NCBI GenBank assembly: GCA_900321505.1
Contig: ONWK01000248.1
Coordinates: 1-13,691 of the forward strand
Direction of reading: 5' to 3'
DNA from: an uncultured Eubacteriales bacterium
GTDB lineage: Bacteria > Bacillota > Clostridia > Lachnospirales > Lachnospiraceae
DNA: 13,691 bases
Of the stretch, positions 1-6,954 are shown in pieces. A program made the translations under genes and the position numbers. The notes under the pieces were generated by a model. It was not told the DNA's origin, did no database searches, and saw nothing but the letters and a program-made list of their open reading frames with translations. Numbering within the stretch: the first letter of the stretch is position 1; every line of letters begins with the position of its first letter.

Positions 1-847
1 CTCCGGGCATCACAGCAAATTCCGTATAGGAAAGCCCGAATCCAAAAGGATACATTACCGCCGCTTTGTGAAAGGTTTCATAATAGCGATACCCGACATA
101 TATATCTTCCGTGTAGAAATTTCTTACTCTGTCACCGAAATGCCCGTAGGCTGACGCATCCTCTATCCTGCGCAATATGGAATCCGTCAGACGTCCGCTG
201 GGATTTGCTCTGCCAAAAAGCACATCGCAGCAGCCGACCGCACCGATTTCACCTCCCTGCCATATATACAGTATTGCATCCGGAGAGATTTCCTCTATTT
301 CCTGCATATCAAGGATTGCGCTCACATTCATGACGAGCACTAATCTGTCAAATGCCTTTCTGGTTTTTTTCAGCATATCCGCTTCCTTTTCCGAAAGCCT
401 GTATGCTCCCCTGTCATTTATATAATCCTGCTCTTCTCCCGCAGTACGGCCGATGATAACAAGCGCTGTATCAGACTCTGCACTCGCCTTTTCAACGAGT
501 TCCCCCGGGATCTCCATCTCCTCCTGAGACCAGGGTTCATTTCCGAATCCAACACCCGGGTCAAAAGGATGCTCCTTCTCAAAATCCTCATAAACAGAAA
601 GCACTTCCCTGTTAAGTATGATCTTCTCATCCTTTAAAACGTCGATAATGCTTCGGACCACCGGAACATTTACCATACCGCCTGAACCCGTTCCACTCTT
701 ATAGTAGTTGTTCTGCATACGACCGAACACAGACAGTCTGCAGCCCTCAGACAACGGAAGGATATGTCCCTCATTTTTCAGAAGAACGATTCCCTCACTG
801 ACCGTCTGTCTCGCAAGATCTTCATATTCTTTCCAGTCAAGTATCAT
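1..847 (-). CDS. Beta-glucosidase, glycoside hydrolase family 3, domain order swapped (5' part only)
   Basis: The reading frame is open from an ATG at 845-847 to the left edge, giving the first 282 residues; the rest lies outside. Upstream is AAAGGTGA six bases before the ATG. The protein opens directly with the GH3 C-terminal-type alpha/beta sandwich domain: YEDLARQTVSEGIVLLKNE at residues 8-26, GRTAGEEQDY at 133-142 (where family members carry the acid/base Glu, here probably E138), WQGGEIGAVGCCDVLFG with NPSGRLTDS at 196-223, VGYRYYET at 251-258 and YPFGFGLSYTEF at 266-277. In most GH3 enzymes this domain follows the TIM barrel. The swapped order, sandwich first and barrel second, is known from Butyrivibrio fibrisolvens and Ruminococcus albus beta-glucosidases. 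The barrel with the nucleophile Asp should lie to the left. No signal peptide is visible, so it probably acts in the cytoplasm on cellodextrins or other imported beta-glucosides. The exact substrate cannot be read from this part. Confidence 0.9.
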   Translation of the reverse strand, partial: MILDWKEYEDLARQTVSEGIVLLKNEGHILPLSEGCRLSVFGRMQNNYYKSGTGSGGMVNVPVVRSIIDVLKDEKIILNREVLSVYEDFEKEHPFDPGVGFGNEPWSQEEMEIPGELVEKASAESDTALVIIGRTAGEEQDYINDRGAYRLSEKEADMLKKTRKAFDRLVLVMNVSAILDMQEIEEISPDAILYIWQGGEIGAVGCCDVLFGRANPSGRLTDSILRRIEDASAYGHFGDRVRNFYTEDIYVGYRYYETFHKAAVMYPFGFGLSYTEFAVMPG

Positions 848-876
848 AGCTATCACCTTTCTTTTTCTTGTCCGGG

Positions 877-931
877 AACTACTTTTTGAATAGTAACCCG
901 AGCTTACATATAAAATAATATCAAAGTAGTT
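877..931. repeat. Spaced inverted repeat upstream of the GH3 gene
   Basis: AACTACTTT at 877-885 and its exact reverse complement AAAGTAGTT at 923-931 lie 30-85 bases upstream of the GH3 start codon, in AT-rich DNA. A partial third half-site (TAGT at 891-894) sits near the first arm. The spacing of about 46 bases between arm centres would suit a regulator binding two sites with looping, but no protein can be named and chance is possible in such AT-rich DNA. Confidence 0.25.
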
Positions 932-1041
932 ATCCTGATATAAACAAAAATATGCTCTTTTTTATAATTCCATAACTATTTTTCGATTACAATATATTTT
1001 TCTGACACAGATCATCCCCGTTTGCAATCGCTGCTTTAATA

Positions 1042-1078
1042 ATTACTTTCCGTTCAGCTTCCGGTAATTTCTGCAAAA
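1042..1078 (-). pseudogene. Fossil of an ECF sigma factor (start of region 4)
   Basis: On the minus strand this segment reads LQKLPEAERKVI, almost the same as LQKLPEAEREVI in the intact sigma factor at 6155-6658. Twenty-two consecutive bases (1057-1078) are identical to 6303-6324, and the next 15 (1042-1056 against 6288-6302) match at 10 positions, all five differences being transitions, mostly at third codon positions. The frame continues to a stop a few codons later without resembling region 4 further, and nothing like regions 2 or 3 precedes it. It therefore looks like the last recognisable piece of a decayed paralogue of that sigma gene. Confidence 0.5.
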
Positions 1079-1109
1079 ACAGATAAAAGGTGACATTAAC
1101 TGCCACCTT
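1075..1109 (-). terminator. Rho-independent terminator of the hybrid histidine kinase
   Basis: Read on the minus strand, AAGGTGGCA (1109-1101) pairs with TGTCACCTT (1095-1087) around a five-base loop, with one G-T pair, and is followed by TTTATCTGTTTTT. It lies about 80 bases past the stop codon of the kinase. Its T-tract runs directly into the sigma factor fossil. Confidence 0.7.
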
Positions 1110-1187
1110 GAATCTTCTTGCCCGGGAATATCTCTTCATGTTCCGGATTTTATATTCCCATAAAGTTTACTTCGACCCGGATCCGGA

Positions 1188-4100
1188 TCACGCCTCCGCT
1201 TCGTAGATCAATTCTCCCAGAGTCTGGTACAGATGATCCGGTTCAACAGGTTTGGAAAGATGAGCGTTCATTCCGGCCTGCAGCGATCTCTGCACATCTT
1301 CATCAAAGGCATTGGCTGTCAGTGCTATGATCGGTATCTTCTTTGAATCCTTCCGGTCTAATGCACGTATAGCCACCGTTGCTTCCAATCCATCCATTAC
1401 CGGCATTCTGATATCCATCAGGATAGCGGAATAGGTTCCCGGCTCGCTCTTTTCAAACATCTCTACAGCTATCTTTCCATTTTCAGCATGGTCCGATTCT
1501 ACTGCCTCCATTTCAAGAACATCCATAATGATCTCGGCATTCATTTCAATATCCTCGACCACAAGAACCCGTCTGCCCGCCAGATCTGCCCGTTTTTTCT
1601 CCTTAAACAGGCTCATATTGTTACGGTTGGCCGCCTTTTCGAATTCCGCCATTACTTTAGAAGCAAATAACGGCTTGGATATAAATCCGTCCACTCCGAA
1701 GGAAAGGGCCTTATCCATGATCTCTTCCCAATTGTACGCAGTCAGGATAATGATCGTCGTCTCATTATCGTAAAGCTCCCTTATCTTCTTTGCAGTATCG
1801 ACCCCGTCCATATCCGGCATCTTCCAGTCCAGCAATACCAGATTATACGGTTCCTGCTTCAGGTGCTGTACCTCCATCATTCTGAGCGCATCCTCACCGC
1901 TCATACCGATATCAGCCCTGATCCCCGCCTCATCCAGTACCATTCTTGCATGCTCTGCAGGGATTTCCTCATCATCAACGATCAGAACTCTCATTTGATT
2001 CAGATCAAAAAAGTCTTCCATGCTGGAATCACTGCGCAGCGAATTCCTGAGTGTTATCACCACGGTGAACTCTGTTCCAACACCCTTTTCAGACTCCACG
2101 CTTATCGTACCGTTCATCATTTCAACTATGCTTTTAGTTATCGCCATGCCAAGCCCGGTACTGCCGTATTTATTCTTAGTACTTCCATCCTCCTGAGAAA
2201 ATGGGTCAAATATTCTGGGAAGATACTCCTTACTTATTCCGATACCGGTATCCTTAATGCAGAACTTTAATGTGGACTGGTCTTCAAATTCAGCCGTCTT
2301 TTCAACCGTCATGGTGATATTTCCGGGTGCATCCGTAAACTTTACGGCATTCGAAAGGATATTGATGATCACTTCCTTGAGCTTCATATCATCACCGATA
2401 TAATAATCATCCACCCGGTTCAACATCCGGCATTCATAATTAAGTCCCTTATCAGCGCACTGTGATGAAACCATGGAATTGATCTGCTCCAGTATTGCAC
2501 TGAAGTAAAACTCTTCTTTTTTTAACACCAGTCGGCCTGACTCGATACGGCTCATATCCAGAATATCATTGATCAGGGCAAGCAGATGACGGGCGCTTCC
2601 TCCGATCTTTTCCAGATAATCCCGGGTCTGTTCTGAAATCGTTTCATCATGCAGCGCAAGCGTATCCAATCCGATGATCGCATTCATCGGTGTACGGATC
2701 TCATGGCTCATGCTCGAAAGAAAAGCGGTCTTTGCCTTGTTTGCCTCTTCTGCCAGAGCCAGTGCCTCCCCCAGAGCGTCATTTTTCATCATCGTCTCAC
2801 GCATCTCTGCATCAATCTCTGTAAGGCCGAGACCAATGGCGTGAACCATGTTGTCATCTCGTTCCTCCGCACGGCGAACGCCGGCCACACGTATCATTTC
2901 ATAGTATTCATGCTCATTTTTTCTTGCCAGATAACGATAAGCTATAATAGATTCCTTAGATAGACGTTCCCTTATATTGTCCGGATCGACAAACTCCAGA
3001 AAACCTTCCCTGTACATTTCTGTAACGTAATTCTCCGCATACCATCTAACCCTTTCCATATATGCGAAATGGACACCTGCGGGAGTCAGATCCGGATCCC
3101 CCGGATCATTGCGGTAGCATACGCCGTCATTATTATCAAGATTGATATAATAAACGCAGCGGTAATCCGCAGCCATGGCAGTGATCATACTGTCCGCCTG
3201 AGTCTTGGCCTGAAGATCAGAAATGTATTCTTTGAGATGTGATGAAACACTGTTGAAGGTCCCTGTAAGTTTTCCGATCTCATCATCCCCGTCATAACGA
3301 AGCTGATAATCATAATTGCCTTCTTCGATCTGTTCTGCCACATGGGTAAGATCCCGCAGCGGTTTTGTGATCCTCCCGGTAAACCTGATCATAATGAAAA
3401 TGAACGCCGCCAGAAGCACACAAAAAGCGATAATGATCAGATTTATCCATTTACGCATGCCGGCATTGATCTCGCCTACCGGTACAGATACATTCAGGCG
3501 GTCCCCGTTCGTCAAAGGAAGACTGACTGCTATTTTATCTATTCCTTCGTAGTTATAATGGATAATATCATCCCTACTTGTCATCCCCTCCGGAACATCA
3601 GGAAGCTTTTCCATACTCGCCACATCCATGTGCGGATGATAAACTATATTTCCCTCCTCATCATTTATAAATGCATATCCATTCTCATACAGCTTAATAT
3701 TATCCACCATTTCAGCCATAAAAGAATAATCAAGCTCAATACCGATCACTCCCACGAATTGTCTATCCAGATAGACCGGCGTATTATAGGAAATAACCCT
3801 TGCATCCAGATTATCCGTTATATATGGCGGAAGCCAGACAGGCTTACCGGTCGCCTTGGGGACAGTAAACCATACCAGCTGGGAGGTATCTTCCGTATCA
3901 TACATGGTGATGTCAGTCACCTCATGTTCCTTAAATCCTTCGCCCTCCGTATTTACAAACCAAAATCCCTTCACTTCGGATGAAACAGCCGGATCTATCC
4001 TGTAATAGTATGTCATGACACCGTTCGTTTTACTCAGGACCTTTTTAAAGAATTCGCTTATCCGGTCAAGATGTTCCTGAAGTTTCCTGTCATCAAGCCC

Positions 4101-4331
4101 ATCAAGATCTTCCTCAACATAAGCGGAGATCGTCTGCACATCCTTTTCCACGCCTATCAGACTGGCATCAAGATTCTTCTGACCCACTTCACAAAGCAGA
4201 CGCAGCATCTGCTCAAAACTGTTGGTATTGATATTCCTGATAGCCACAACTCCAAAAACTGCAGCTATGATCATTGTAATGATGATCGCGCTTATTGATA
4301 CAACTAATATTCTGGTTCTGATCGAATGCAT
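1188..4331 (-). CDS. Hybrid sensor histidine kinase with two receiver domains
   Basis: Inner-membrane sensor kinase of 1047 residues, counted from the ATG at 4329-4331, which has GAAGGTG seven bases upstream; a GTG at 4338-4340 overlaps that ribosome binding site and is less likely. Order: TM helix about 7-31; extracytoplasmic double-Cache-type ligand domain about 35-295; TM helix about 296-316; HAMP about 317-370; PAS-like domain about 380-510; HisKA with SHEIRTPMN and phosphoacceptor H543; HATPase with ILSNAVKF, DTGIGI (694-699) and GSTGLGMAI (723-731); receiver 1 about 781-898 (D786/D787, D835, T864, K886); receiver 2 about 921-1040 (E926/D927, D973, T1005, K1027). All catalytic and phosphorylation residues are intact. 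Cache domains usually bind small molecules such as amino acids or carboxylates; the ligand is unknown. It is a single-gene unit with its own promoter and terminator, and no response regulator or HPt gene is next to it, so its output partner lies elsewhere. Confidence 0.93.
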   Translation of the reverse strand: MHSIRTRILVVSISAIIITMIIAAVFGVVAIRNINTNSFEQMLRLLCEVGQKNLDASLIGVEKDVQTISAYVEEDLDGLDDRKLQEHLDRISEFFKKVLSKTNGVMTYYYRIDPAVSSEVKGFWFVNTEGEGFKEHEVTDITMYDTEDTSQLVWFTVPKATGKPVWLPPYITDNLDARVISYNTPVYLDRQFVGVIGIELDYSFMAEMVDNIKLYENGYAFINDEEGNIVYHPHMDVASMEKLPDVPEGMTSRDDIIHYNYEGIDKIAVSLPLTNGDRLNVSVPVGEINAGMRKWINLIIIAFCVLLAAFIFIMIRFTGRITKPLRDLTHVAEQIEEGNYDYQLRYDGDDEIGKLTGTFNSVSSHLKEYISDLQAKTQADSMITAMAADYRCVYYINLDNNDGVCYRNDPGDPDLTPAGVHFAYMERVRWYAENYVTEMYREGFLEFVDPDNIRERLSKESIIAYRYLARKNEHEYYEMIRVAGVRRAEERDDNMVHAIGLGLTEIDAEMRETMMKNDALGEALALAEEANKAKTAFLSSMSHEIRTPMNAIIGLDTLALHDETISEQTRDYLEKIGGSARHLLALINDILDMSRIESGRLVLKKEEFYFSAILEQINSMVSSQCADKGLNYECRMLNRVDDYYIGDDMKLKEVIINILSNAVKFTDAPGNITMTVEKTAEFEDQSTLKFCIKDTGIGISKEYLPRIFDPFSQEDGSTKNKYGSTGLGMAITKSIVEMMNGTISVESEKGVGTEFTVVITLRNSLRSDSSMEDFFDLNQMRVLIVDDEEIPAEHARMVLDEAGIRADIGMSGEDALRMMEVQHLKQEPYNLVLLDWKMPDMDGVDTAKKIRELYDNETTIIILTAYNWEEIMDKALSFGVDGFISKPLFASKVMAEFEKAANRNNMSLFKEKKRADLAGRRVLVVEDIEMNAEIIMDVLEMEAVESDHAENGKIAVEMFEKSEPGTYSAILMDIRMPVMDGLEATVAIRALDRKDSKKIPIIALTANAFDEDVQRSLQAGMNAHLSKPVEPDHLYQTLGELIYEAEA

Positions 4332-4389
4332 ACTATACACCTTCTCTCATAAACAATCTCAAAATAAGGCAAATCGTTACTATAGCTAC

Positions 4390-4419
4390 ATTATACAATG
4401 ACATGCCACCTTTTGTGAA
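4390..4419 (-). promoter_or_regulatory. Putative sigma-A promoter of the hybrid kinase
   Basis: On the minus strand TTCACA (4419-4414) and TATAAT (4395-4390) are separated by 18 bases and lie about 60 bases upstream of the kinase start. The -10 is a perfect consensus; the -35 is moderate. The leader between promoter and start shows no clear riboswitch-like fold. Confidence 0.5.
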
Positions 4420-4437
4420 GCGTTTAAGTACGCCACT

Positions 4438-4465
4438 AAAAAAAGCGGCTTCTTACCGAAACCGC
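4438..4465 (-). terminator. Rho-independent terminator of the sigma/anti-sigma unit
   Basis: On the minus strand GCGGTTTC (4465-4458) pairs with GAAGCCGC (4452-4445) around the loop GGTAA, with one G-T pair, followed by seven T (4444-4438). It starts ten bases past the stop codon of the membrane protein gene and closes the minus-strand operon 6658-4475. Confidence 0.85.
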
Positions 4466-4474
4466 CCTTTGCAG

Positions 4475-6070
4475 TCACTCAATCGTAAACGGACAAACAA
4501 TATTAAAGATATGATATCCCCCGTCACCTCCGACGTCCTTATCTGACGTGATCGAGAGCAGCAATCTGTACTTTCCTGCCGGAAGAGGCTCGCAGAACTC
4601 CGTCCAGTCTATATTCCGTACCAGTGTGCCATCCCCTTCCGGTATCTCATGCTCAATATCATCAACCGTTTCTTCACGGTGACAGTAATAATCGTAGCCA
4701 TAATCAAAATATTCCTGAATGAGCCAGGTATCTTCCGTCGTTAGTTTCAGTTTTGCATCAGCGTCAGCGGCCTTATATGAGAATACCGCCTTGCAGCCAT
4801 AAGGCGTAACATCCTCCAGCTTCACGCTGATCCCTATCTGTGGGATCATTTCCTCGTATAACTCAGGATCCACATGCAGCGTTTCAAAATCATTGTCGTT
4901 CTCCGGAATCTCAACAGCTATGAACTCCTCTCCATCCTTAACCTTCACATACATGAAATTCGAAGAGCCCTTCTCGATAAAGCTGATCCTGTCTCCTTCG
5001 AAACGGAAGTAATTTTTCATTCCCGCATAGCCCATTTCCTCATTTTCAGACATCGTAAGCAATCCATCGGAGCTGATCGTATAATCTCCGTAACCTATGT
5101 AGCTGCTGATCGGACTTTCGTAATAAGTATAACGTCCGTCCGCCATAAGCGTAATGGTAAAATCTATCCATTTCTTTCCGTCATTTATATTACCGCTGTA
5201 AACAAATGTCACATTCTTCTCCAGGACTCCATCCTTTACTTTAGCATTAATCCTTTTACCTGACGGGCCGCGGTCTTCTTTTCTCTGTTCAGCCGCAGCC
5301 GGATCCTCATCATTCAGGCTGACGCTCTTAAATCCTGCATCTCCGTTACTCATGATCTTCTGAGTCATTTCCGCTGCTCTCTGGCAGGCAGCCTCGATCT
5401 CCTCCGGATCTCCTCCCATACATAAATAAGCATAAATACTTCCTACCTGAAACGAATTCGCAACAAGCAGGTCTCTCTTTCCGCTGCTGTTCGCATCGGT
5501 GATAAAATAACATGCAGTAACCGGAACCTCGTTTATAATGGAAGTCGTTTTATCCGCATCAACGAAAACATCCGTCACCCGGCCGGCATCCACATCATAA
5601 TATATACTCATATCCGGATTTTTATTATCTTTATCGAAGCTCGCCTCCATATGCAGAAGCTCCCCGGTATCGGAATCAAAAACAGCATAAGCACTGTCAG
5701 GAACTACGTCTTCCGGAAATATACTCTTCACTTCACTCTCTGTCAGCTCTCTAGGTGAAGTCGGACTGTCAAACACGAGATCAGATGCACCAAAGGAATT
5801 CCCGTCTTTTCTGTAGGTTACCTCATCCCCGTTTGCGAGCGTCACTGTATATTTCCTGCTTCCAAACCATCCGAACATGAATCCCGAAACAACAACGATC
5901 ACTGCCGCTGCGGCAACCCCTGCGATCATCGCCGCCATCCTTTTATGGTTTTTCTCCGGAATGCCCGCAAGAATCTTCTGTTTCTCCTGAAGATAGCTTT
6001 CGGAAAACCGATGCTCTTCCGGAATCTCCATTGCATCAAACTCTTCAACCGATATACTATCTTTATTCAT
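4475..6070 (-). CDS. Membrane protein with lipocalin-like and Ig-like extracytoplasmic domains; probable anti-sigma factor
   Basis: 531 residues, start ATG at 6068-6070 preceded by GGAGATGA. A charged cytoplasmic stretch of about 44 residues is followed by one TM helix (about 45-69) and an extracytoplasmic part of about 460 residues. Three blocks are visible: a domain about 73-245, which includes EVPVTACYFITD; a beta-rich segment about 285-380 (FTITLMADGRYTYY, YGDYTISSDGLLTM) resembling lipocalin-like sensor domains of Clostridial membrane regulators; and a C-terminal Ig-like domain about 410-531 (EPLPAGKYRLLLSI) resembling the bacterial Ig-like domain found in the same proteins. Position right after an ECF sigma gene, inside-out topology and short cytoplasmic tail suggest it holds that sigma factor inactive until an outside signal arrives. 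The cytoplasmic part is much shorter than a classical zinc anti-sigma domain, so direct sigma binding is inferred. The domain names are from memory of family sequences, not a search. Confidence 0.75.
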   Translation of the reverse strand: MNKDSISVEEFDAMEIPEEHRFSESYLQEKQKILAGIPEKNHKRMAAMIAGVAAAAVIVVVSGFMFGWFGSRKYTVTLANGDEVTYRKDGNSFGASDLVFDSPTSPRELTESEVKSIFPEDVVPDSAYAVFDSDTGELLHMEASFDKDNKNPDMSIYYDVDAGRVTDVFVDADKTTSIINEVPVTACYFITDANSSGKRDLLVANSFQVGSIYAYLCMGGDPEEIEAACQRAAEMTQKIMSNGDAGFKSVSLNDEDPAAAEQRKEDRGPSGKRINAKVKDGVLEKNVTFVYSGNINDGKKWIDFTITLMADGRYTYYESPISSYIGYGDYTISSDGLLTMSENEEMGYAGMKNYFRFEGDRISFIEKGSSNFMYVKVKDGEEFIAVEIPENDNDFETLHVDPELYEEMIPQIGISVKLEDVTPYGCKAVFSYKAADADAKLKLTTEDTWLIQEYFDYGYDYYCHREETVDDIEHEIPEGDGTLVRNIDWTEFCEPLPAGKYRLLLSITSDKDVGGDGGYHIFNIVCPFTIE

Positions 6071-6074
6071 TTAA

Positions 6075-6158
6075 TCATCTCCATTCCATGCAGCGCATCA
6101 GCGCCTTGTAAAACATCATTTCGAACTTTTCAGATCCGGGAGCGTGCTTCATGATCAT
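6075..6158 (-). CDS. Possible 27-residue small ORF linking sigma and anti-sigma genes
   Basis: The ATG at 6156-6158 overlaps the stop codon of the sigma gene as ATGA, is preceded by GGAGAGGA, and the frame runs 27 codons to a TGA at 6075-6077, four bases before the ATG of the membrane protein. A second in-frame ATG at 6150-6152 would give 25 residues. The peptide begins MIMKHAPGSEKFEMM and ends MRCMEWR; it is basic with aromatic residues and has no TM segment. It may be a real small protein, a translational coupling leader, or chance: its end also supplies the ribosome binding site of the next gene. I know of no family for it. Confidence 0.35.
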   Translation of the reverse strand: MIMKHAPGSEKFEMMFYKALMRCMEWR

Positions 6159-6658
6159 GATTCCTCTCCGGCGAGCATCCGCAGCTGCTTCATTCCTCTC
6201 TCATACCGTTTTCTTACAGCTGCCAGTGACGCCTTTTTCTCCCCGGAGATCTCCTCAAATGACATACCCCGGATCATATGCAGCTCGATCACCTCCCGCT
6301 CGGCTTCCGGTAATTTCTGCAAAAGTATCTGTATATCCTGAATCTCTCCAAGCAGGTCCTCATGAGATGGTACGGAAATATCCACAGATTCCACATCCTG
6401 ATCAGAACGGTTCTCCCTGTCTTTTTTCTTTTTACGATAGCGGTCGATCGCCGCGCTTTGGATCGTCCGTATCACAAATCTCTTAGTCCGATCCGAAGCC
6501 GGATCCTCCAGCTTGTGGACCAAACGCACCACTTTAAGGAAAGCGTCCTGAACCGCATCCTCCGCATCACTGACATCTCCCAGTATGGAATATGCGATCC
6601 AATACATCTTCTGCTCATAGAGCTGATAGATTTTCTCAATCCTTTCCTGATTGTTCAT
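6155..6658 (-). CDS. ECF-type RNA polymerase sigma factor
   Basis: 167 residues with GGGAG eight to nine bases before the ATG. Sigma region 2 is at about 10-75 (YQLYEQKMYWIAYSILG, DAEDAVQDAFLKVVR, AIDRYRKKKK) and region 4 at about 108-162 (LLQKLPEAEREVIELHMIRG, FEEISGEKKASLAAVRKRYERG, the last being the -35-reading helix-turn-helix). Regions 1 and 3 are absent and the linker is short, as expected for group 4 sigma factors. It redirects RNA polymerase to a small stress or envelope regulon. It is first in the operon with the small ORF and the membrane protein at 4475-6070, its likely inhibitor. A fossil fragment of a close paralogue lies at 1042-1078. It is divergent from, and not closely similar to, the second ECF sigma factor at 6955. 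Confidence 0.92.
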   Translation of the reverse strand: MNNQERIEKIYQLYEQKMYWIAYSILGDVSDAEDAVQDAFLKVVRLVHKLEDPASDRTKRFVIRTIQSAAIDRYRKKKKDRENRSDQDVESVDISVPSHEDLLGEIQDIQILLQKLPEAEREVIELHMIRGMSFEEISGEKKASLAAVRKRYERGMKQLRMLAGEES

Positions 6659-6673
6659 CGTAAGTCTCCCTCA

Positions 6674-6685
6674 TATAGCGCTATA
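6674..6685. promoter_or_regulatory. Perfect palindrome TATAGCGCTATA upstream of the minus-strand sigma gene
   Basis: This 12-base perfect palindrome ends about 16 bases before the sigma start codon (6658), so it would lie in the leader or the core promoter. It could be an operator or a -10 element for an ECF promoter whose -35 is TGAACA (about 6707-6702 on the minus strand). No protein can be assigned. Confidence 0.3.
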
Positions 6686-6740
6686 CATGAAAACGGGGCT
6701 TGTTCACATACCCTTTGATAATAATAACGCAGAAACAGCA

Positions 6741-6768
6741 CAAAATGCGACATTTTCATGCAAAATGT
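6741..6768. promoter_or_regulatory. Phased CAAAATG/CATTTT sites in the divergent control region
   Basis: CAAAATG occurs at 6741-6747 and again at 6761-6767, exactly 20 bases apart, with the inverted CATTTT at 6751-6756 half way. The last two form the 19-base inverted repeat ACATTTT-catgc-AAAATGT (6750-6768). The sites lie on one helical face between the two divergent sigma operons, which suits a regulator acting on one or both. The function is not known. Confidence 0.35.
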
Positions 6769-6903
6769 ATTCACTTTTTTTCCTTGTCGGATGGTTGACA
6801 TTTCTCCCGCTTGCATCTGCTCTCCGGATAGTGTAAAAATGAGTTCATCAGTGATCATGCTTTCCATCTTTTATTAAACCTGAGAAAAAAGTTTAAAAAG
6901 GGA

Positions 6904-6928
6904 TGTAAGATACTTGCAGAAATGTCGT
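6904..6928 (+). promoter_or_regulatory. Candidate ECF-type promoter of the sigma/serpin operon
   Basis: TGTAAG (6904-6909) and CGT (6926-6928) are separated by 16 bases, the layout of many Firmicute ECF promoters (TGTAAC or TGAAAC, 16 bases, CGTC). It ends 26 bases before the sigma start codon. This would allow autoregulation, which is usual for ECF sigma factors, but the fit is partial. Confidence 0.4.
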
Positions 6929-6954
6929 GAATATAAGTGAAGGAGGTGAAACAG

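Larger units (their letters stand above)
848..1187. other. Intergenic region between the GH3 and histidine kinase genes
   Basis: This 340-base AT-rich stretch has no intact gene. It contains the upstream region of the GH3 gene (848-about 1000, with the inverted repeat at 877-931), a short fossil of an ECF sigma factor reading frame on the minus strand (1042-1078) and the terminator of the histidine kinase (1075-1109). I could not identify a convincing -35/-10 pair for the GH3 gene. Between 1110 and 1187 I see nothing recognisable. Confidence 0.6.

Noticed and set aside
3342..3983. 213-codon open frame on the plus strand inside the kinase gene
   Set aside because: It lies entirely antisense to a clearly coding, domain-rich gene, has no recognisable motif or ribosome binding site, and is rich in the His/Ile/Tyr residues typical of an antisense shadow.
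6655..6867. 70-codon minus-strand frame directly upstream of the first sigma gene
   Set aside because: It spans the divergent promoter region and the regulatory repeats, overlaps the sigma start, and its composition looks non-coding; the DNA is better explained as control region.
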